The notes under the pieces were generated by a model, which was not told where the DNA came from, did not search any database, and was given only the letters and a program-made list of their open reading frames with translations. From assembly GCA_028714035.1 (NCBI GenBank), contig JAQTNA010000032.1, positions 1-53,316 of the forward strand: DNA of 53,316 nt. The letters run 5' to 3'. The translations under genes and the position numbers were made by a program. Every line of letters begins with the position of its first letter. Positions within the stretch are counted from its first letter, which is position 1. Shown piece by piece: positions 46,515-53,316 of the stretch. Source of the stretch: Rhodocyclaceae bacterium (lineage in GTDB: Bacteria > Pseudomonadota > Gammaproteobacteria > Burkholderiales > Rhodocyclaceae).

Positions 46515-47316
46515 GAGCGTCTCCTTCGGTAAAGGCGAAAGCGCCATAGCCCACGACCCGGCTGCGGTCGCCGGCCGTGTCGCCGGAATTGCGCAGGTCC
46601 AGCAGTTCCGGGAGTAGACCGTGGCGCTTTGCCAGGAGCAGCAAGCCATTCACCGGCGTGGCGCCGCAGGCCTGCTCGTGGTTCAGGTAACTGGTGAGCC
46701 GGGTGATATTGAGTGCCGTCGCGCCGTCCATCTCCCGAGCCGTCGCGTAGGCGTGGAAGTGGGAAAGATCAGAGCTGATGACGATCAGGGTCTCGGGGCC
46801 GCCCCACAGGGCCTCCAGTACCTGGGCCACCTCCTCCGGGCTGGCGTCGCCTACCGCCAGGGGCACCAGGGAAAACTCGCCCAGCATCTCCTGGAGGAAA
46901 GGCAGTTGCACTTCCAGGGAATGCTCCTGGGCGTGAGTGGCGGGGTGAAAGATGACCTGGGGCAGGCTTTTGATCAGATCCTCCGCTCCATGATCCACGG
47001 GCACCGTGCCCAGGGGCGTGGCGAAGGCGTCACAGCCTGGCAGGGCGAGGCCGCGCACGCCGATGCGGTGGGTCGGGCCCAACAACACCACGCGCCGGAT
47101 GCGTCCGCGCAGCGGGATCAACCGGGCATAGGCGAAAGCCGCGGTGGGGCCCGAGTAGATGTAGCCGGCATGAGGCACGATGAGCGCCTTGGGCGCGGGG
47201 CCGAGTTCCTCCGGTGGCACCAGTCTCAACATGGCCTGCACGTCGGCGCGCAGAGTCAGGGCATCGCCGGGATAGAACATGCCGGCGACGGCGGGGGGAC
47301 GGATGTTTGGAGTCAT
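46504..47316 (-). CDS. amrB: AmmeMemoRadiSam system protein B (Memo family)
   Basis: 270 residues. Memo family segments: RPPAVAGMFYP at the N-terminus, LIVPHAGYIYSGPTAAFAYA, VVLLGPTHRIGV, EHSLEVQLPFLQ, and VISSDLSHFHAYATA. These carry the His residues that form the metal-like site in the extradiol-dioxygenase-related fold (also LigB-like). First gene of the amrB-amrA-amrS operon. Enzymatic activity unknown. Confidence 0.94.
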   Translation of the reverse strand: MTPNIRPPAVAGMFYPGDALTLRADVQAMLRLVPPEELGPAPKALIVPHAGYIYSGPTAAFAYARLIPLRGRIRRVVLLGPTHRIGVRGLALPGCDAFATPLGTVPVDHGAEDLIKSLPQVIFHPATHAQEHSLEVQLPFLQEMLGEFSLVPLAVGDASPEEVAQVLEALWGGPETLIVISSDLSHFHAYATAREMDGATALNITRLTSYLNHEQACGATPVNGLLLLAKRHGLLPELLDLRNSGDTAGDRSRVVGYGAFAFTEGDAHVH

Positions 47317-47346
47317 GTTGATCTCCGGCGTAGGTGAAAAGTCGGC

Positions 47347-47368
47347 GTAGGTCGGGATTTATCCCGAC
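47347..47368 (+). repeat. REP element
   Basis: GTAGGTCGGGATTTATCCCG followed by AC, in the gap between amrB and the DUF4010 gene. Confidence 0.75.
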
Positions 47369-47377
47369 TCTGGAAGC

Positions 47378-48631
47378 TTATACAAACGCGAGTCCGGCCA
47401 TCATGCCGATTCCGGCGGCCAGCATACCCGGCAGAACCTTCCTGGCCAGGGCAGAGCCGCCGATGACAAAGGCCAGGCCAAACTTGAAGGCGAGGTTGGC
47501 CAGCACCGCCAGGGCGATGGTGGTGACGACGGCCTCGGGTGTGAGCTTGTCCAGGGCGAAGAGGCGCAGGCTGGAGAGCGTGATGGCATCCACGTCGGTC
47601 AGGCCGGAGATCAGGGCCAGGGCGTACATGCCCTTGCTGCCCACTGCTTCCGAAAGCCAGGCGGCGCAGAACAGCACCGCTGCGTAAAGCAGCCCGAAGC
47701 CGAGGGCGGCCCGCAGTTCCGTCGGGTTGCGGGTTTCCGGGACCGGCAGATCTCCGGCTCCGTCCGGCCTGTGCCACAAGGGCAGCGAGGCGAGGGTGCC
47801 CAGGGCCAGGCCGGGGCAGAACATCAGGGCGACCTGGGGCAGAAGTTTGGGCGAGAGTACGGCCGCGATGGCCAGGAGGCGCAGCATCATGGTCAGGTTC
47901 GCCAGCACCACGACGATGGAGGCCGTGGCCACGAATTCCGAGCCTTTCCGGGCGTGGCGGGAGAATACCAGGGTCGTCGCCGTGCTGGACACCAGGCCGC
48001 CGAACAGGCACACGACCGTCACGCCGTGGCGCCCGCCCACCAGGCGCAGGGCCGCGTAACCGGCGAGGCTCACGCCCGAGATCAGGACCACCATGAGCCA
48101 GATCTGGTGCGGGTTGAAGGCGAGGAAGGGGCCGTATTCCCGGTCCGGCAGGACCGGCAGCACCACCAGGCTCAGGATGGCGAACTGGAGGATGGAATTG
48201 AGGTCTCGCGGCGAGAGCTGGAGGCTGATACCTTCCAGCTCCGCCTTGAAATAGAGCAGGGCGGTGACGCCTATGGCCAGGGTGACAGCCAACTGGACCT
48301 GGCCATGCCAGACCAGGGCACCCAGGACGTAGCAGACCAGGAGCGCCACCACCGAGGTCGTGCCCGGGTCCTGTTCGTCCGGGTGCACGCCATTGGCCAC
48401 GATCATCATGGCGCCCACCGCCGCCAGGCCCACGGCTGGAAGCCAGGCACTGCCCGTGACCTGGCCGAGCATGGCGGAGAGGGTGCCGAACAGGGCCACC
48501 AGGGCGAAGGTGCGCACGCCCGCCCGGGCCGAAGGCCGCCGCTCCCGTTCGAGGCCCATGAACAGACCGATCCCCAGGCTGATGAGGAACAGGCGGAACT
48601 GGTGCACATCAATGGCCGTGACCATGTCCAT
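47378..48631 (-). CDS. MgtC/DUF4010-type integral membrane protein
   Basis: About 417 residues with ten or more transmembrane helices. The N-terminal part (FLISLGIGLFMGLERERRPSARAGVRTFALVALFGTLSAML) matches the MgtC/SapB-like domain including the LERERR segment. The C-terminal part (GLVSSTATTLVFSRHAR; YALALISGLTDVDAITLSSLRL) matches DUF4010. Transport or signalling of ions is plausible but unproven. Possible starts: ATG 48629-48631 (MDMVTAIDV, chosen) or ATG 48661, which adjoins a REP palindrome. Divergent from ispD. Confidence 0.85.
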   Translation of the reverse strand: MDMVTAIDVHQFRLFLISLGIGLFMGLERERRPSARAGVRTFALVALFGTLSAMLGQVTGSAWLPAVGLAAVGAMMIVANGVHPDEQDPGTTSVVALLVCYVLGALVWHGQVQLAVTLAIGVTALLYFKAELEGISLQLSPRDLNSILQFAILSLVVLPVLPDREYGPFLAFNPHQIWLMVVLISGVSLAGYAALRLVGGRHGVTVVCLFGGLVSSTATTLVFSRHARKGSEFVATASIVVVLANLTMMLRLLAIAAVLSPKLLPQVALMFCPGLALGTLASLPLWHRPDGAGDLPVPETRNPTELRAALGFGLLYAAVLFCAAWLSEAVGSKGMYALALISGLTDVDAITLSSLRLFALDKLTPEAVVTTIALAVLANLAFKFGLAFVIGGSALARKVLPGMLAAGIGMMAGLAFV

Positions 48632-48662
48632 GGCGGAATCCCGGGGCGATGATGCCTGCATT

Positions 48663-48696
48663 GTAGGCGGGTTGTCGGTCGGGTTACAACCCGACA
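48663..48696 (+). repeat. REP element (nested head)
   Basis: GTAGGCGGGTTGTCGGTCGG then GTTACAACCCGACA; a REP stem TCGGGTT/AACCCGA sits within a second GTAG-headed sequence. It lies between the divergent DUF4010 and ispD genes. Confidence 0.65.
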
Positions 48697-48743
48697 TGCC
48701 ATGCTTTGTTTGTTTCGCGACGATCCGGGCTAAAATTCACCCC

Positions 48744-49454
48744 ATGCCCAACCCTACCCACCGATTCTTCGCCCTGGTGCCAGCCGCCGGCTCGGGCTCG
48801 CGCATGGGCAGCGAGTCGCCCAAGCAGTACCTGAGTCTTGCCGGGCGCCCCCTCCTCTTCCATACCCTTTCCGCCCTGGCTGCACACCCGGACATCGAGA
48901 GGGTGTTCGTCGTGCTCTCCCCGGGGGATGAATTCTGGCCTGAGCACGACTGGTCCGCCATCGGCGGGACGCTCACGCCTATCTTCTGCGGCGGCGCGAC
49001 CCGGGCGGAGAGCGTCACCAACGGCCTGAAGGCCATGGCCGGGCAGGTGTCCGGAGAGGACTGGGTGCTGGTGCATGACGCGGCCCGCCCCTGCCTCGCC
49101 CGCCGCCACCTGGATGCCCTGCTCTCGGAACTGGCGGAGGATAAGGTGGGCGGCATCCTGGCGGTGCCGGTGGCGGATACCCTGAAGCGGGCTGCCTCGG
49201 GGCAGAGAATCGCCGAGACCGTTTCCCGGGACGGGTTGTGGCAGGCCCAGACGCCCCAGATGTTCCGCCACGGGCTGCTGCTTTCGGCCCTGGAGCAGGC
49301 GCCGGTCGTGACCGATGAGGCCAGCGCGGTGGAGGCCATGGGCCTGTCGCCCCGGCTGGTGGCAGGCGACATGACCAACCTCAAGGTGACCTATGCGCTG
49401 GACCTGCACATCGCGGAACTGATCCTGAAAGACAGGGAGAATGAGCATGAGTGA
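48744..49454 (+). CDS. ispD: 2-C-methyl-D-erythritol 4-phosphate cytidylyltransferase
   Basis: 236 residues, third step of the MEP isoprenoid pathway (CTP + MEP). N-terminal [28 protein letters not shown] is the nucleotide-binding signature, [20 protein letters not shown] the metal/substrate motif and [10 protein letters not shown] the MEP-binding one. TAAAAT lies upstream as a -10 candidate. ATG 48744 gives [16 protein letters not shown]. It overlaps ispF by eight bases (or more if ispF starts earlier), the usual ispDF arrangement. Confidence 0.97.
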   Translation: MPNPTHRFFALVPAAGSGSRMGSESPKQYLSLAGRPLLFHTLSALAAHPDIERVFVVLSPGDEFWPEHDWSAIGGTLTPIFCGGATRAESVTNGLKAMAGQVSGEDWVLVHDAARPCLARRHLDALLSELAEDKVGGILAVPVADTLKRAASGQRIAETVSRDGLWQAQTPQMFRHGLLLSALEQAPVVTDEASAVEAMGLSPRLVAGDMTNLKVTYALDLHIAELILKDRENEHE

Positions 49455-49950
49455 TTCCGGATTTCCCTTCCGCGTGGGCCAGGGCTTCGATGTCCATGCC
49501 CTGGTGCCGGGCCGCAAGCTCATCATGGGCGGAGTGGAGATTCCCTATGAGCGCGGCCTCCTGGGGCATTCCGACGCGGACGTGCTGCTGCACGCGATTA
49601 CCGACGCCGTCCTGGGGGCGGCGGGCCTGGGGGACATCGGCCGGCATTTTCCGGACACGGACCCGGCGCACGCGGGCGCGGACAGCCGGGTGCTGCTGCG
49701 GGACGCCATGGCGGCGGTGCGCCGGTCCGGCTGGGGCGTGGTGAATCTGGACGCCACCATCATCGCCCAGGCACCCAAGATCATGCCCTTCGCGCCGGCC
49801 ATGGTGGCCAACATCGCCACCGACCTGGAAGTGCCGGAAGATTGCGTAAATATCAAGGGCAAGACCACGGAGCGGCTGGGTTTCACCGGCCGCGGCGAAG
49901 GCATCGCCGCCCAGGCCGTGGCCCTGCTCGCGCGCCTGCCCCATGCCTGA
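49447..49950 (+). CDS. ispF: 2-C-methyl-D-erythritol 2,4-cyclodiphosphate synthase
   Basis: 167 residues, fifth step of the MEP pathway, homotrimer with a zinc site. GFDVHAL supplies Asp and His ligands; [17 protein letters not shown]-type sequence (here DAVLG) and [22 protein letters not shown] are diagnostic. ATG 49447 lies seven bases after AGGGAG and is preferred to ATG 49441. It overlaps ispD and thpR, so the three genes are translationally coupled. Confidence 0.97.
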   Translation: MSDSGFPFRVGQGFDVHALVPGRKLIMGGVEIPYERGLLGHSDADVLLHAITDAVLGAAGLGDIGRHFPDTDPAHAGADSRVLLRDAMAAVRRSGWGVVNLDATIIAQAPKIMPFAPAMVANIATDLEVPEDCVNIKGKTTERLGFTGRGEGIAAQAVALLARLPHA

Positions 49951-50488
49951 CACCGCTCCGGCGGGCGCCAAGCGGCGCCTGTTTTTTGCCCTGTGGCCGG
50001 AAGCGGAGGTCAGCCGAAAACTGGCCCTGCTCGGACGAGAGACCCAGGCCGGCGCCGGCGGGCGGGCCATGAGGCGGGAGACCCTGCACCTCACCCTGGC
50101 CTTTCTCGGGCCCGTGTCGCAGGAGATGATGGACCGGGCCATGGCCGTCGCCGGAGCCGTGCGGGCGCGGGCCTTCGATCTGGTGCTGGACCGCCTGGAG
50201 TGCTGGCGCCACAACCACATCGTCTGGGCCGGCGCCTCGGCCTTGCCTGCGGAAGCGGGGGCGTTGGCGGAAGGTCTTACAAGAGAACTGCGGTCGGCTG
50301 GTTTCTCCCTGGAGCGCCGTCCCTTCGCCGCCCATGTCACCCTGTTGCGCAACGCACGCTGCCCGGAAACCTTGACACAGCCGCAGCCGATCTTCTGGCC
50401 GGTCAGGGACTTCGTGCTGGTGGAGTCGAAACTCTCCCCCGGGGGTGCCCGCTACGAGGTGGTGGGGCGCTGGCCCTTGGCGCTCTGA
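49943..50488 (+). CDS. thpR: RNA 2',3'-cyclic phosphodiesterase (2H family)
   Basis: 181 residues with the two HxT/Sx motifs of the 2H phosphoesterase superfamily: HLTLAFLG (His49, Thr51) and HVTLLRN. The N-terminal [13 protein letters not shown] is typical of LigT/ThpR. It hydrolyses cyclic phosphates on RNA ends in vitro; the cellular role is unclear. The ATG overlaps the ispF stop by eight bases, and it ends just before a strong terminator. Confidence 0.92.
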   Translation: MPDTAPAGAKRRLFFALWPEAEVSRKLALLGRETQAGAGGRAMRRETLHLTLAFLGPVSQEMMDRAMAVAGAVRARAFDLVLDRLECWRHNHIVWAGASALPAEAGALAEGLTRELRSAGFSLERRPFAAHVTLLRNARCPETLTQPQPIFWPVRDFVLVESKLSPGGARYEVVGRWPLAL

Positions 50489-50500
50489 TGCGCCAAAAAG

Positions 50501-50529
50501 AAAGACCGCGCCTCGTGGGCGCGGTCTTT
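50501..50529. terminator. Bidirectional terminator
   Basis: AAAGACCGCGCC pairs with GGCGCGGTCTTT around TCGTG, between the convergent thpR and aceA genes. Confidence 0.9.
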
Positions 50530-50546
50530 CATTCGTAAAGCCGTTC

Positions 50547-51857
50547 TTAGTGGAACTGCTCTTCTTCCGTGGAGCCGGTCAGGGCCTTCACGCTGGAGGT
50601 GCCGCCCTGGATCACGGTGGTCACGTCATCGAAGTAGCCCACACCCACTTCCTGCTGGTGCGACACGAAGGTGTAGCCCTGCTCGCGCGCGGCGAATTCG
50701 GGCTCCTGCACCATATCCACGTAATGCTTCATGCCCTCTCCCTTGGCGTAAGCCTGGGCGAACTGGAAGGTGTTGTACCAGTTGATGTGGATGCCGGCCA
50801 GGGTGATGAACTGGTACTTGTAGCCCATGGCGGACAGCTCGTCCTGGAACTTGGCGATGGTCTTGTCGTCCAGGTTCTTCTTCCAGTTGAAGGAGGGCGA
50901 GCAGTTGTAGGACAGGAGCTTGCCGGGGTTGGCGGCCAGCACGGCCTGGGCGAACTCACGGGCGAAGCCCAGGTCCGGCTTGCCGGTCTCGCACCACACC
51001 AGGTCGGCGTAGGGGGCGTAGGCGACGCCGCGGCTGATGGACTGTTCCAGGCCGTTCTTGACCCGGTAGAAACCTTCCTGGGTGCGCTCGCCGGTGACGA
51101 AGGGCTTGTCGTTGGCGTCGTAATCGGAGGTCAGCAGGTTGGCGGCTTCCGCGTCGGTACGGGCCAGGACGATGGTGGACACGCCCATCACGTCGGCGGC
51201 GAAGCGGGCGGCGATCAGCTTTTCCACGGCTTCCTGGGTCGGTACCAGCACCTTGCCACCCATGTGGCCGCACTTCTTCACGGCGGCCAGCTGGTCTTCG
51301 AAGTGCACCCCGGCGGCGCCGGCGGTAATCATGTTCTTCATCAGCTCGAAGGCGTTCAGCACGCCGCCGAAGCCGGCTTCCGCGTCAGCCACGATGGGCA
51401 GGAAGAAGTCCACGTGCTCCTTGTCGCCGGGATTGATGCCGCGGCCCCACTGGATTTCGTCGGCGCGCTTGAAGGTGTTGTTGATGCGGCGAACCATGGT
51501 CGGCACGGAGTCGTAGGCATAGAGCGACTGGTCCGGGTACATGGTTTCCGACGTATTGCCGTCGGCGGCGACCTGCCAGCCGGAGAGATACACGGCCTCC
51601 AGGCCCGCCTTGGCCTGCTGCATGGCCTGGCCGGCGGTGATGGCGCCGAAGGCGTTTACATAGCCCTTCTTCGCCCCGCCATTGACCAGGTTCCACAGCT
51701 TTTCCGCGCCGCGCTTGGCCAGGGTGTGTTCGATCTGCACGGAGCCGCGCAGGCGCACCACGTCGGCGGCGGAATAGCCGCGCTTCACGCCCTTCCAGCG
51801 GGGGTTCTCGGCCCAGTCTTTTTCCAGTGCGGCGATTTGTTGTTCGCGAGTGCTCAT
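50547..51857 (-). CDS. aceA: Isocitrate lyase
   Basis: 436 residues, first enzyme of the glyoxylate shunt, cleaving isocitrate to succinate and glyoxylate for growth on acetate or fatty acids. The active-site [14 protein letters not shown] (catalytic Cys in K-K-C-G-H), the metal-site region [14 protein letters not shown], and [12 protein letters not shown] are all intact. ATG 51855-51857 ([15 protein letters not shown]) is preferred; the longer frame to 51905 lies in the leader. Malate synthase is not adjacent. It has its own promoter and an operator-like palindrome, with a leader of about 200 bases. Confidence 0.97.
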   Translation of the reverse strand: MSTREQQIAALEKDWAENPRWKGVKRGYSAADVVRLRGSVQIEHTLAKRGAEKLWNLVNGGAKKGYVNAFGAITAGQAMQQAKAGLEAVYLSGWQVAADGNTSETMYPDQSLYAYDSVPTMVRRINNTFKRADEIQWGRGINPGDKEHVDFFLPIVADAEAGFGGVLNAFELMKNMITAGAAGVHFEDQLAAVKKCGHMGGKVLVPTQEAVEKLIAARFAADVMGVSTIVLARTDAEAANLLTSDYDANDKPFVTGERTQEGFYRVKNGLEQSISRGVAYAPYADLVWCETGKPDLGFAREFAQAVLAANPGKLLSYNCSPSFNWKKNLDDKTIAKFQDELSAMGYKYQFITLAGIHINWYNTFQFAQAYAKGEGMKHYVDMVQEPEFAAREQGYTFVSHQQEVGVGYFDDVTTVIQGGTSSVKALTGSTEEEQFH

Positions 51858-52068
51858 GAGTCTTTCCTTTACTTGATGTCCGGTTTGGGGTGGGCTGTTC
51901 GGCACCAGGCCCGAAACAGCTCCGCGTTCGTCGTTATCCGCCCTTTGGGGCGTTCGTCATTCGACGGATGCACGGGGTTGCCGGTGTTCCTTGCTGACAC
52001 AGGCGCCCGGGGTGGGGGCGCCCTGGAAGGTCGCTCTGGTGGTTGCGGCCTTCACGTCATGGGGAGGC

Positions 52069-52097
52069 AGTATAGGGACAATTCCGCAAAGCAGCAA
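52069..52097 (-). promoter_or_regulatory. Sigma-70 promoter of aceA
   Basis: Minus strand TTGCTG (52092-52097), 17-base spacer, TATACT (52069-52074). The expected start site near 52062 leaves a leader of about 205 bases. Confidence 0.65.
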
Positions 52098-52098
52098 G

Positions 52099-52116
52099 AT
52101 GTCTTATATAAGACAT
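52099..52116. promoter_or_regulatory. 18-bp perfect palindrome, candidate operator of aceA
   Basis: ATGTCTTATATAAGACAT is a perfect palindrome one base upstream of the aceA -35 hexamer, a position suited to an activator or a repressor. The shape resembles operators of GntR-type dimeric regulators; the regulator is not in the window. Confidence 0.6.
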
Positions 52117-52283
52117 AAGAAAAAAGTTTTCTACGCAATAACAAGTAGATGAAAACAGTATTCCGTATTACGAAATGTGTTTTGTCTTTGTGAAATAAAA
52201 ACAGTCCGTAATTATCAATAACGGTGCTGCGATGCAGCAATATGGAGGGAAAGGCCGGCATTTGCCGAGCCAGGGAGGCGGGC

Positions 52284-52358
52284 GTAGGGTGGGCAAAGCG
52301 CAGCGTGCCCAGGATTTTCCCGTGTCTCGCGTGGGCAGACGAAGCCTGCCCACCCTGC
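52284..52358. repeat. REP-like inverted pair
   Basis: GTAGGGTGGGCAAAGCGCAG...TGCCCA is followed by TGGGCAGACGAAGCCTGCCC...ACCCTGC, two related palindromes facing each other. Confidence 0.6.
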
Positions 52359-52420
52359 ATCTGCGGCAAGCGCGGCAGGATGTGGTGAGCGCAGCGAAGG
52401 GCATCAAGCGCCCCGGAGGG

Positions 52421-52454
52421 GGTGATGCGGTTCGTGCCTCACCGCATCCTGCGG
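52421..52454. repeat. REP-like palindrome related to 955-988
   Basis: GGTGATGCGGTTCGTGCCTC then ACCGCATCCTGCGG; it differs from the copy at 955-988 at only a handful of positions. It lies just beyond the rraA stop codon. Confidence 0.55.
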
Positions 52455-52464
52455 AGGGGGGATT

Positions 52465-52959
52465 TCAGACGAGCGCCGTCTCGGAGACGATCACGCCGTC
52501 CTCGTCGGCGTAGAGATACTGGCCGGGGACGAAGGTAAGGCCGGCGAAACTGACGGGGATGTCCACATCGCCCTGATTCTTCTTCTCGGTCTTTTGCGGG
52601 TGCGTCCCCAGTGCCAGGACGCCCAGATCCATCTGGCCGATGGCCTTGGAATCCCGGATACAACCGTAGACGACGATGCCGGTCCAGCCGTTCTTCACGC
52701 CCAGAAGGGCCAGTTGGTCGCCCACCAGGGCGCGGCGCAGGCTGCCACCACCATCCACCACCAGCACCCGGCCCTTGCCCGGCGATTCCAGGGCCTTCCT
52801 CACCAGTCCGTTGTCCTCAAACAGCTTGAGGGTGGATATGGCTCCGGAGAAGGCCGGTTTGCCGCCGTAGGAGCGGAACATGGGGGCGACGACGCGCACG
52901 CTGCCCGTGCGTAGTTGGTCTTCGTTGTTGTCTAGAAGGTCGGCAGTCTGGAAAGTCAT
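52465..52959 (-). CDS. rraA: RraA-like regulator of RNase E activity
   Basis: 164 residues, trimeric RraA fold. VVDGGGSLRRALVGDQLALLGVKNGWTGIVVYGCIRDSKAI is the family core, including the G-D-Q-L and G-C-I-R-D segments. RraA of E. coli binds RNase E and inhibits mRNA decay; plant and bacterial homologues can act as HMG/CHA aldolases, and the D-x20-R-D ligand pattern of that activity is present here, so an aldolase role is also possible. It is followed upstream by MITE copy C. Confidence 0.92.
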   Translation of the reverse strand: MTFQTADLLDNNEDQLRTGSVRVVAPMFRSYGGKPAFSGAISTLKLFEDNGLVRKALESPGKGRVLVVDGGGSLRRALVGDQLALLGVKNGWTGIVVYGCIRDSKAIGQMDLGVLALGTHPQKTEKKNQGDVDIPVSFAGLTFVPGQYLYADEDGVIVSETALV

Positions 52960-52984
52960 GATTTGTGGCGTGGGAAAAAGGGAA

Positions 52985-53140
52985 TTGAACCGCAGAGACG
53001 CAGAGGCGCAGAGAAATACTTTTCCGGTACGCGTCTTCGATTTACGCTGGAAAGGCTGAACATCTGCTTCCCGCTCACCGCTGACCGCTTACGGTCTCGT
53101 CCGCTTTTCCTCGGTGTGTCGGCGTCTCTGCGGTGAGTGG
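52985..53140. repeat. MITE-like inverted-repeat element, copy C
   Basis: Left end TGAACCGCAGAGACGCAGAG, right end CGGCGTCTCTGCGGTGAG; interior ACATCTGCTTCCCGCTCACC shared with copy B. It fills the gap between clpA and rraA. Confidence 0.8.
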
Positions 53141-53151
53141 GGTTTCTGAAC

Positions 53152-53316
53152 TCACACCAAGGCGTGCTCGACGGGCTCCGCTTCGAACTCCAGTTGCACC
53201 TTGTCGTCCTCGTCCAGGCCGATGGTGACCCTGCCGCCGCCCACCAGGCGACCGAAGAGCAGTTCGTCGGCCAGGGCGGAACGGATGGTGTCCTGGATCA
53301 GGCGCGCCATGGGGCG
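53152..53316 (-). CDS. clpA: ATP-dependent Clp protease ATPase subunit ClpA (C-terminal fragment)
   Basis: The last 54 residues of a ClpA-type AAA+ unfoldase, cut by the window edge: RPMARLIQDTIRSALADELL, then FGRLVGGGRVTIGLDEDDKV. The RPM-x-R-x-I-Q-D-x-I motif belongs to the small C-terminal subdomain of the second ATPase domain and favours ClpA over ClpB. ClpA unfolds substrates for ClpP, with ClpS as adaptor. Stop TGA at 53152-53154. Confidence 0.92.
   Translation of the reverse strand, partial: RPMARLIQDTIRSALADELLFGRLVGGGRVTIGLDEDDKVQLEFEAEPVEHALV

Larger units (their letters stand above)
51858..52464. other. Long intergenic region between aceA and rraA
   Basis: No credible ORF. From aceA outward it holds a roughly 205-base leader, the aceA promoter and palindrome, an AT-rich tract (52116-52240), and then repeat sequences (52284-52358 and 52421-52454) up to the rraA stop. 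Confidence 0.5.

Noticed and set aside
50445-52118. 557-residue plus-strand frame opposite aceA
   Set aside because: Antisense shadow; runs through the aceA promoter and terminator.

Overview
The window is about 53 kb of GC-rich chromosome with tightly packed housekeeping genes. It most resembles a betaproteobacterium of the Rhodocyclales/Nitrosomonadales type. This is inferred from the gene set: EF-P with an arginine loop plus its rhamnosyltransferase EarP, a PEP-CTERM surface protein, MASE1/CHASE hybrid kinases, isocitrate lyase, and the purN-DUF3108 and radC/coaBC/dut neighbourhoods. I see no prophage, plasmid, CRISPR array or insertion sequence with a transposase.

Layout. 0.2-7.6 kb: DedA protein, lipoprotein, purN, DUF3108 protein, RsmB-type methyltransferase, then a compact FmdE-like / secreted PLD nuclease / MscS group. 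7.7-12.7 kb: rpmB-rpmG, radC, coaBC, a membrane-bound alpha/beta hydrolase between coaBC and dut, and dut. 12.8-25.3 kb: two large orphan hybrid histidine kinases around a YoaA/DinG helicase, a protein with a PilZ-like signature, YihY, DUF2069 and a deaminase. 25.3-31.8 kb: PEP-CTERM gene with FNR-like and sigma-54-like sites, leuA with a previously uncalled leucine-rich leader peptide, a degenerate YprB-like protein, a small membrane ORF and a CXXCH (haem-type) histidine kinase. 31.8-41.7 kb: efp/earP, kup, ppa, nadE, glnB, smr, trxB and a Crp-type regulator. 41.7-53.3 kb: a CbiM-like orphan permease, tRNA-Arg, a YkgJ-type protein, DUF4202, the amrB-amrA-amrS trio, a DUF4010 membrane protein, ispD-ispF-thpR, aceA, rraA and the 3' end of clpA.

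The most unusual content lies between the genes. At least four families of short palindromic repeats are interspersed: (1) REP elements headed by GTAG, (2) a MITE-like element whose ends read ACCGCAGAGACGCAGAGG, (3) a roughly 100-130 bp element ending in a tandem CCCTAGC heptamer array, and (4) one 177 bp element with 21 bp terminal inverted repeats. Several of these lie directly on gene ends, so the TAG or TGA stop codon of the gene is part of the repeat. With the leuA leader peptide, the aceA operator palindrome and the FNR/sigma-54 arrangement, these are the features most worth checking.

All calls come from reading the sequence. No database search was run, and family names rest on remembered motifs.
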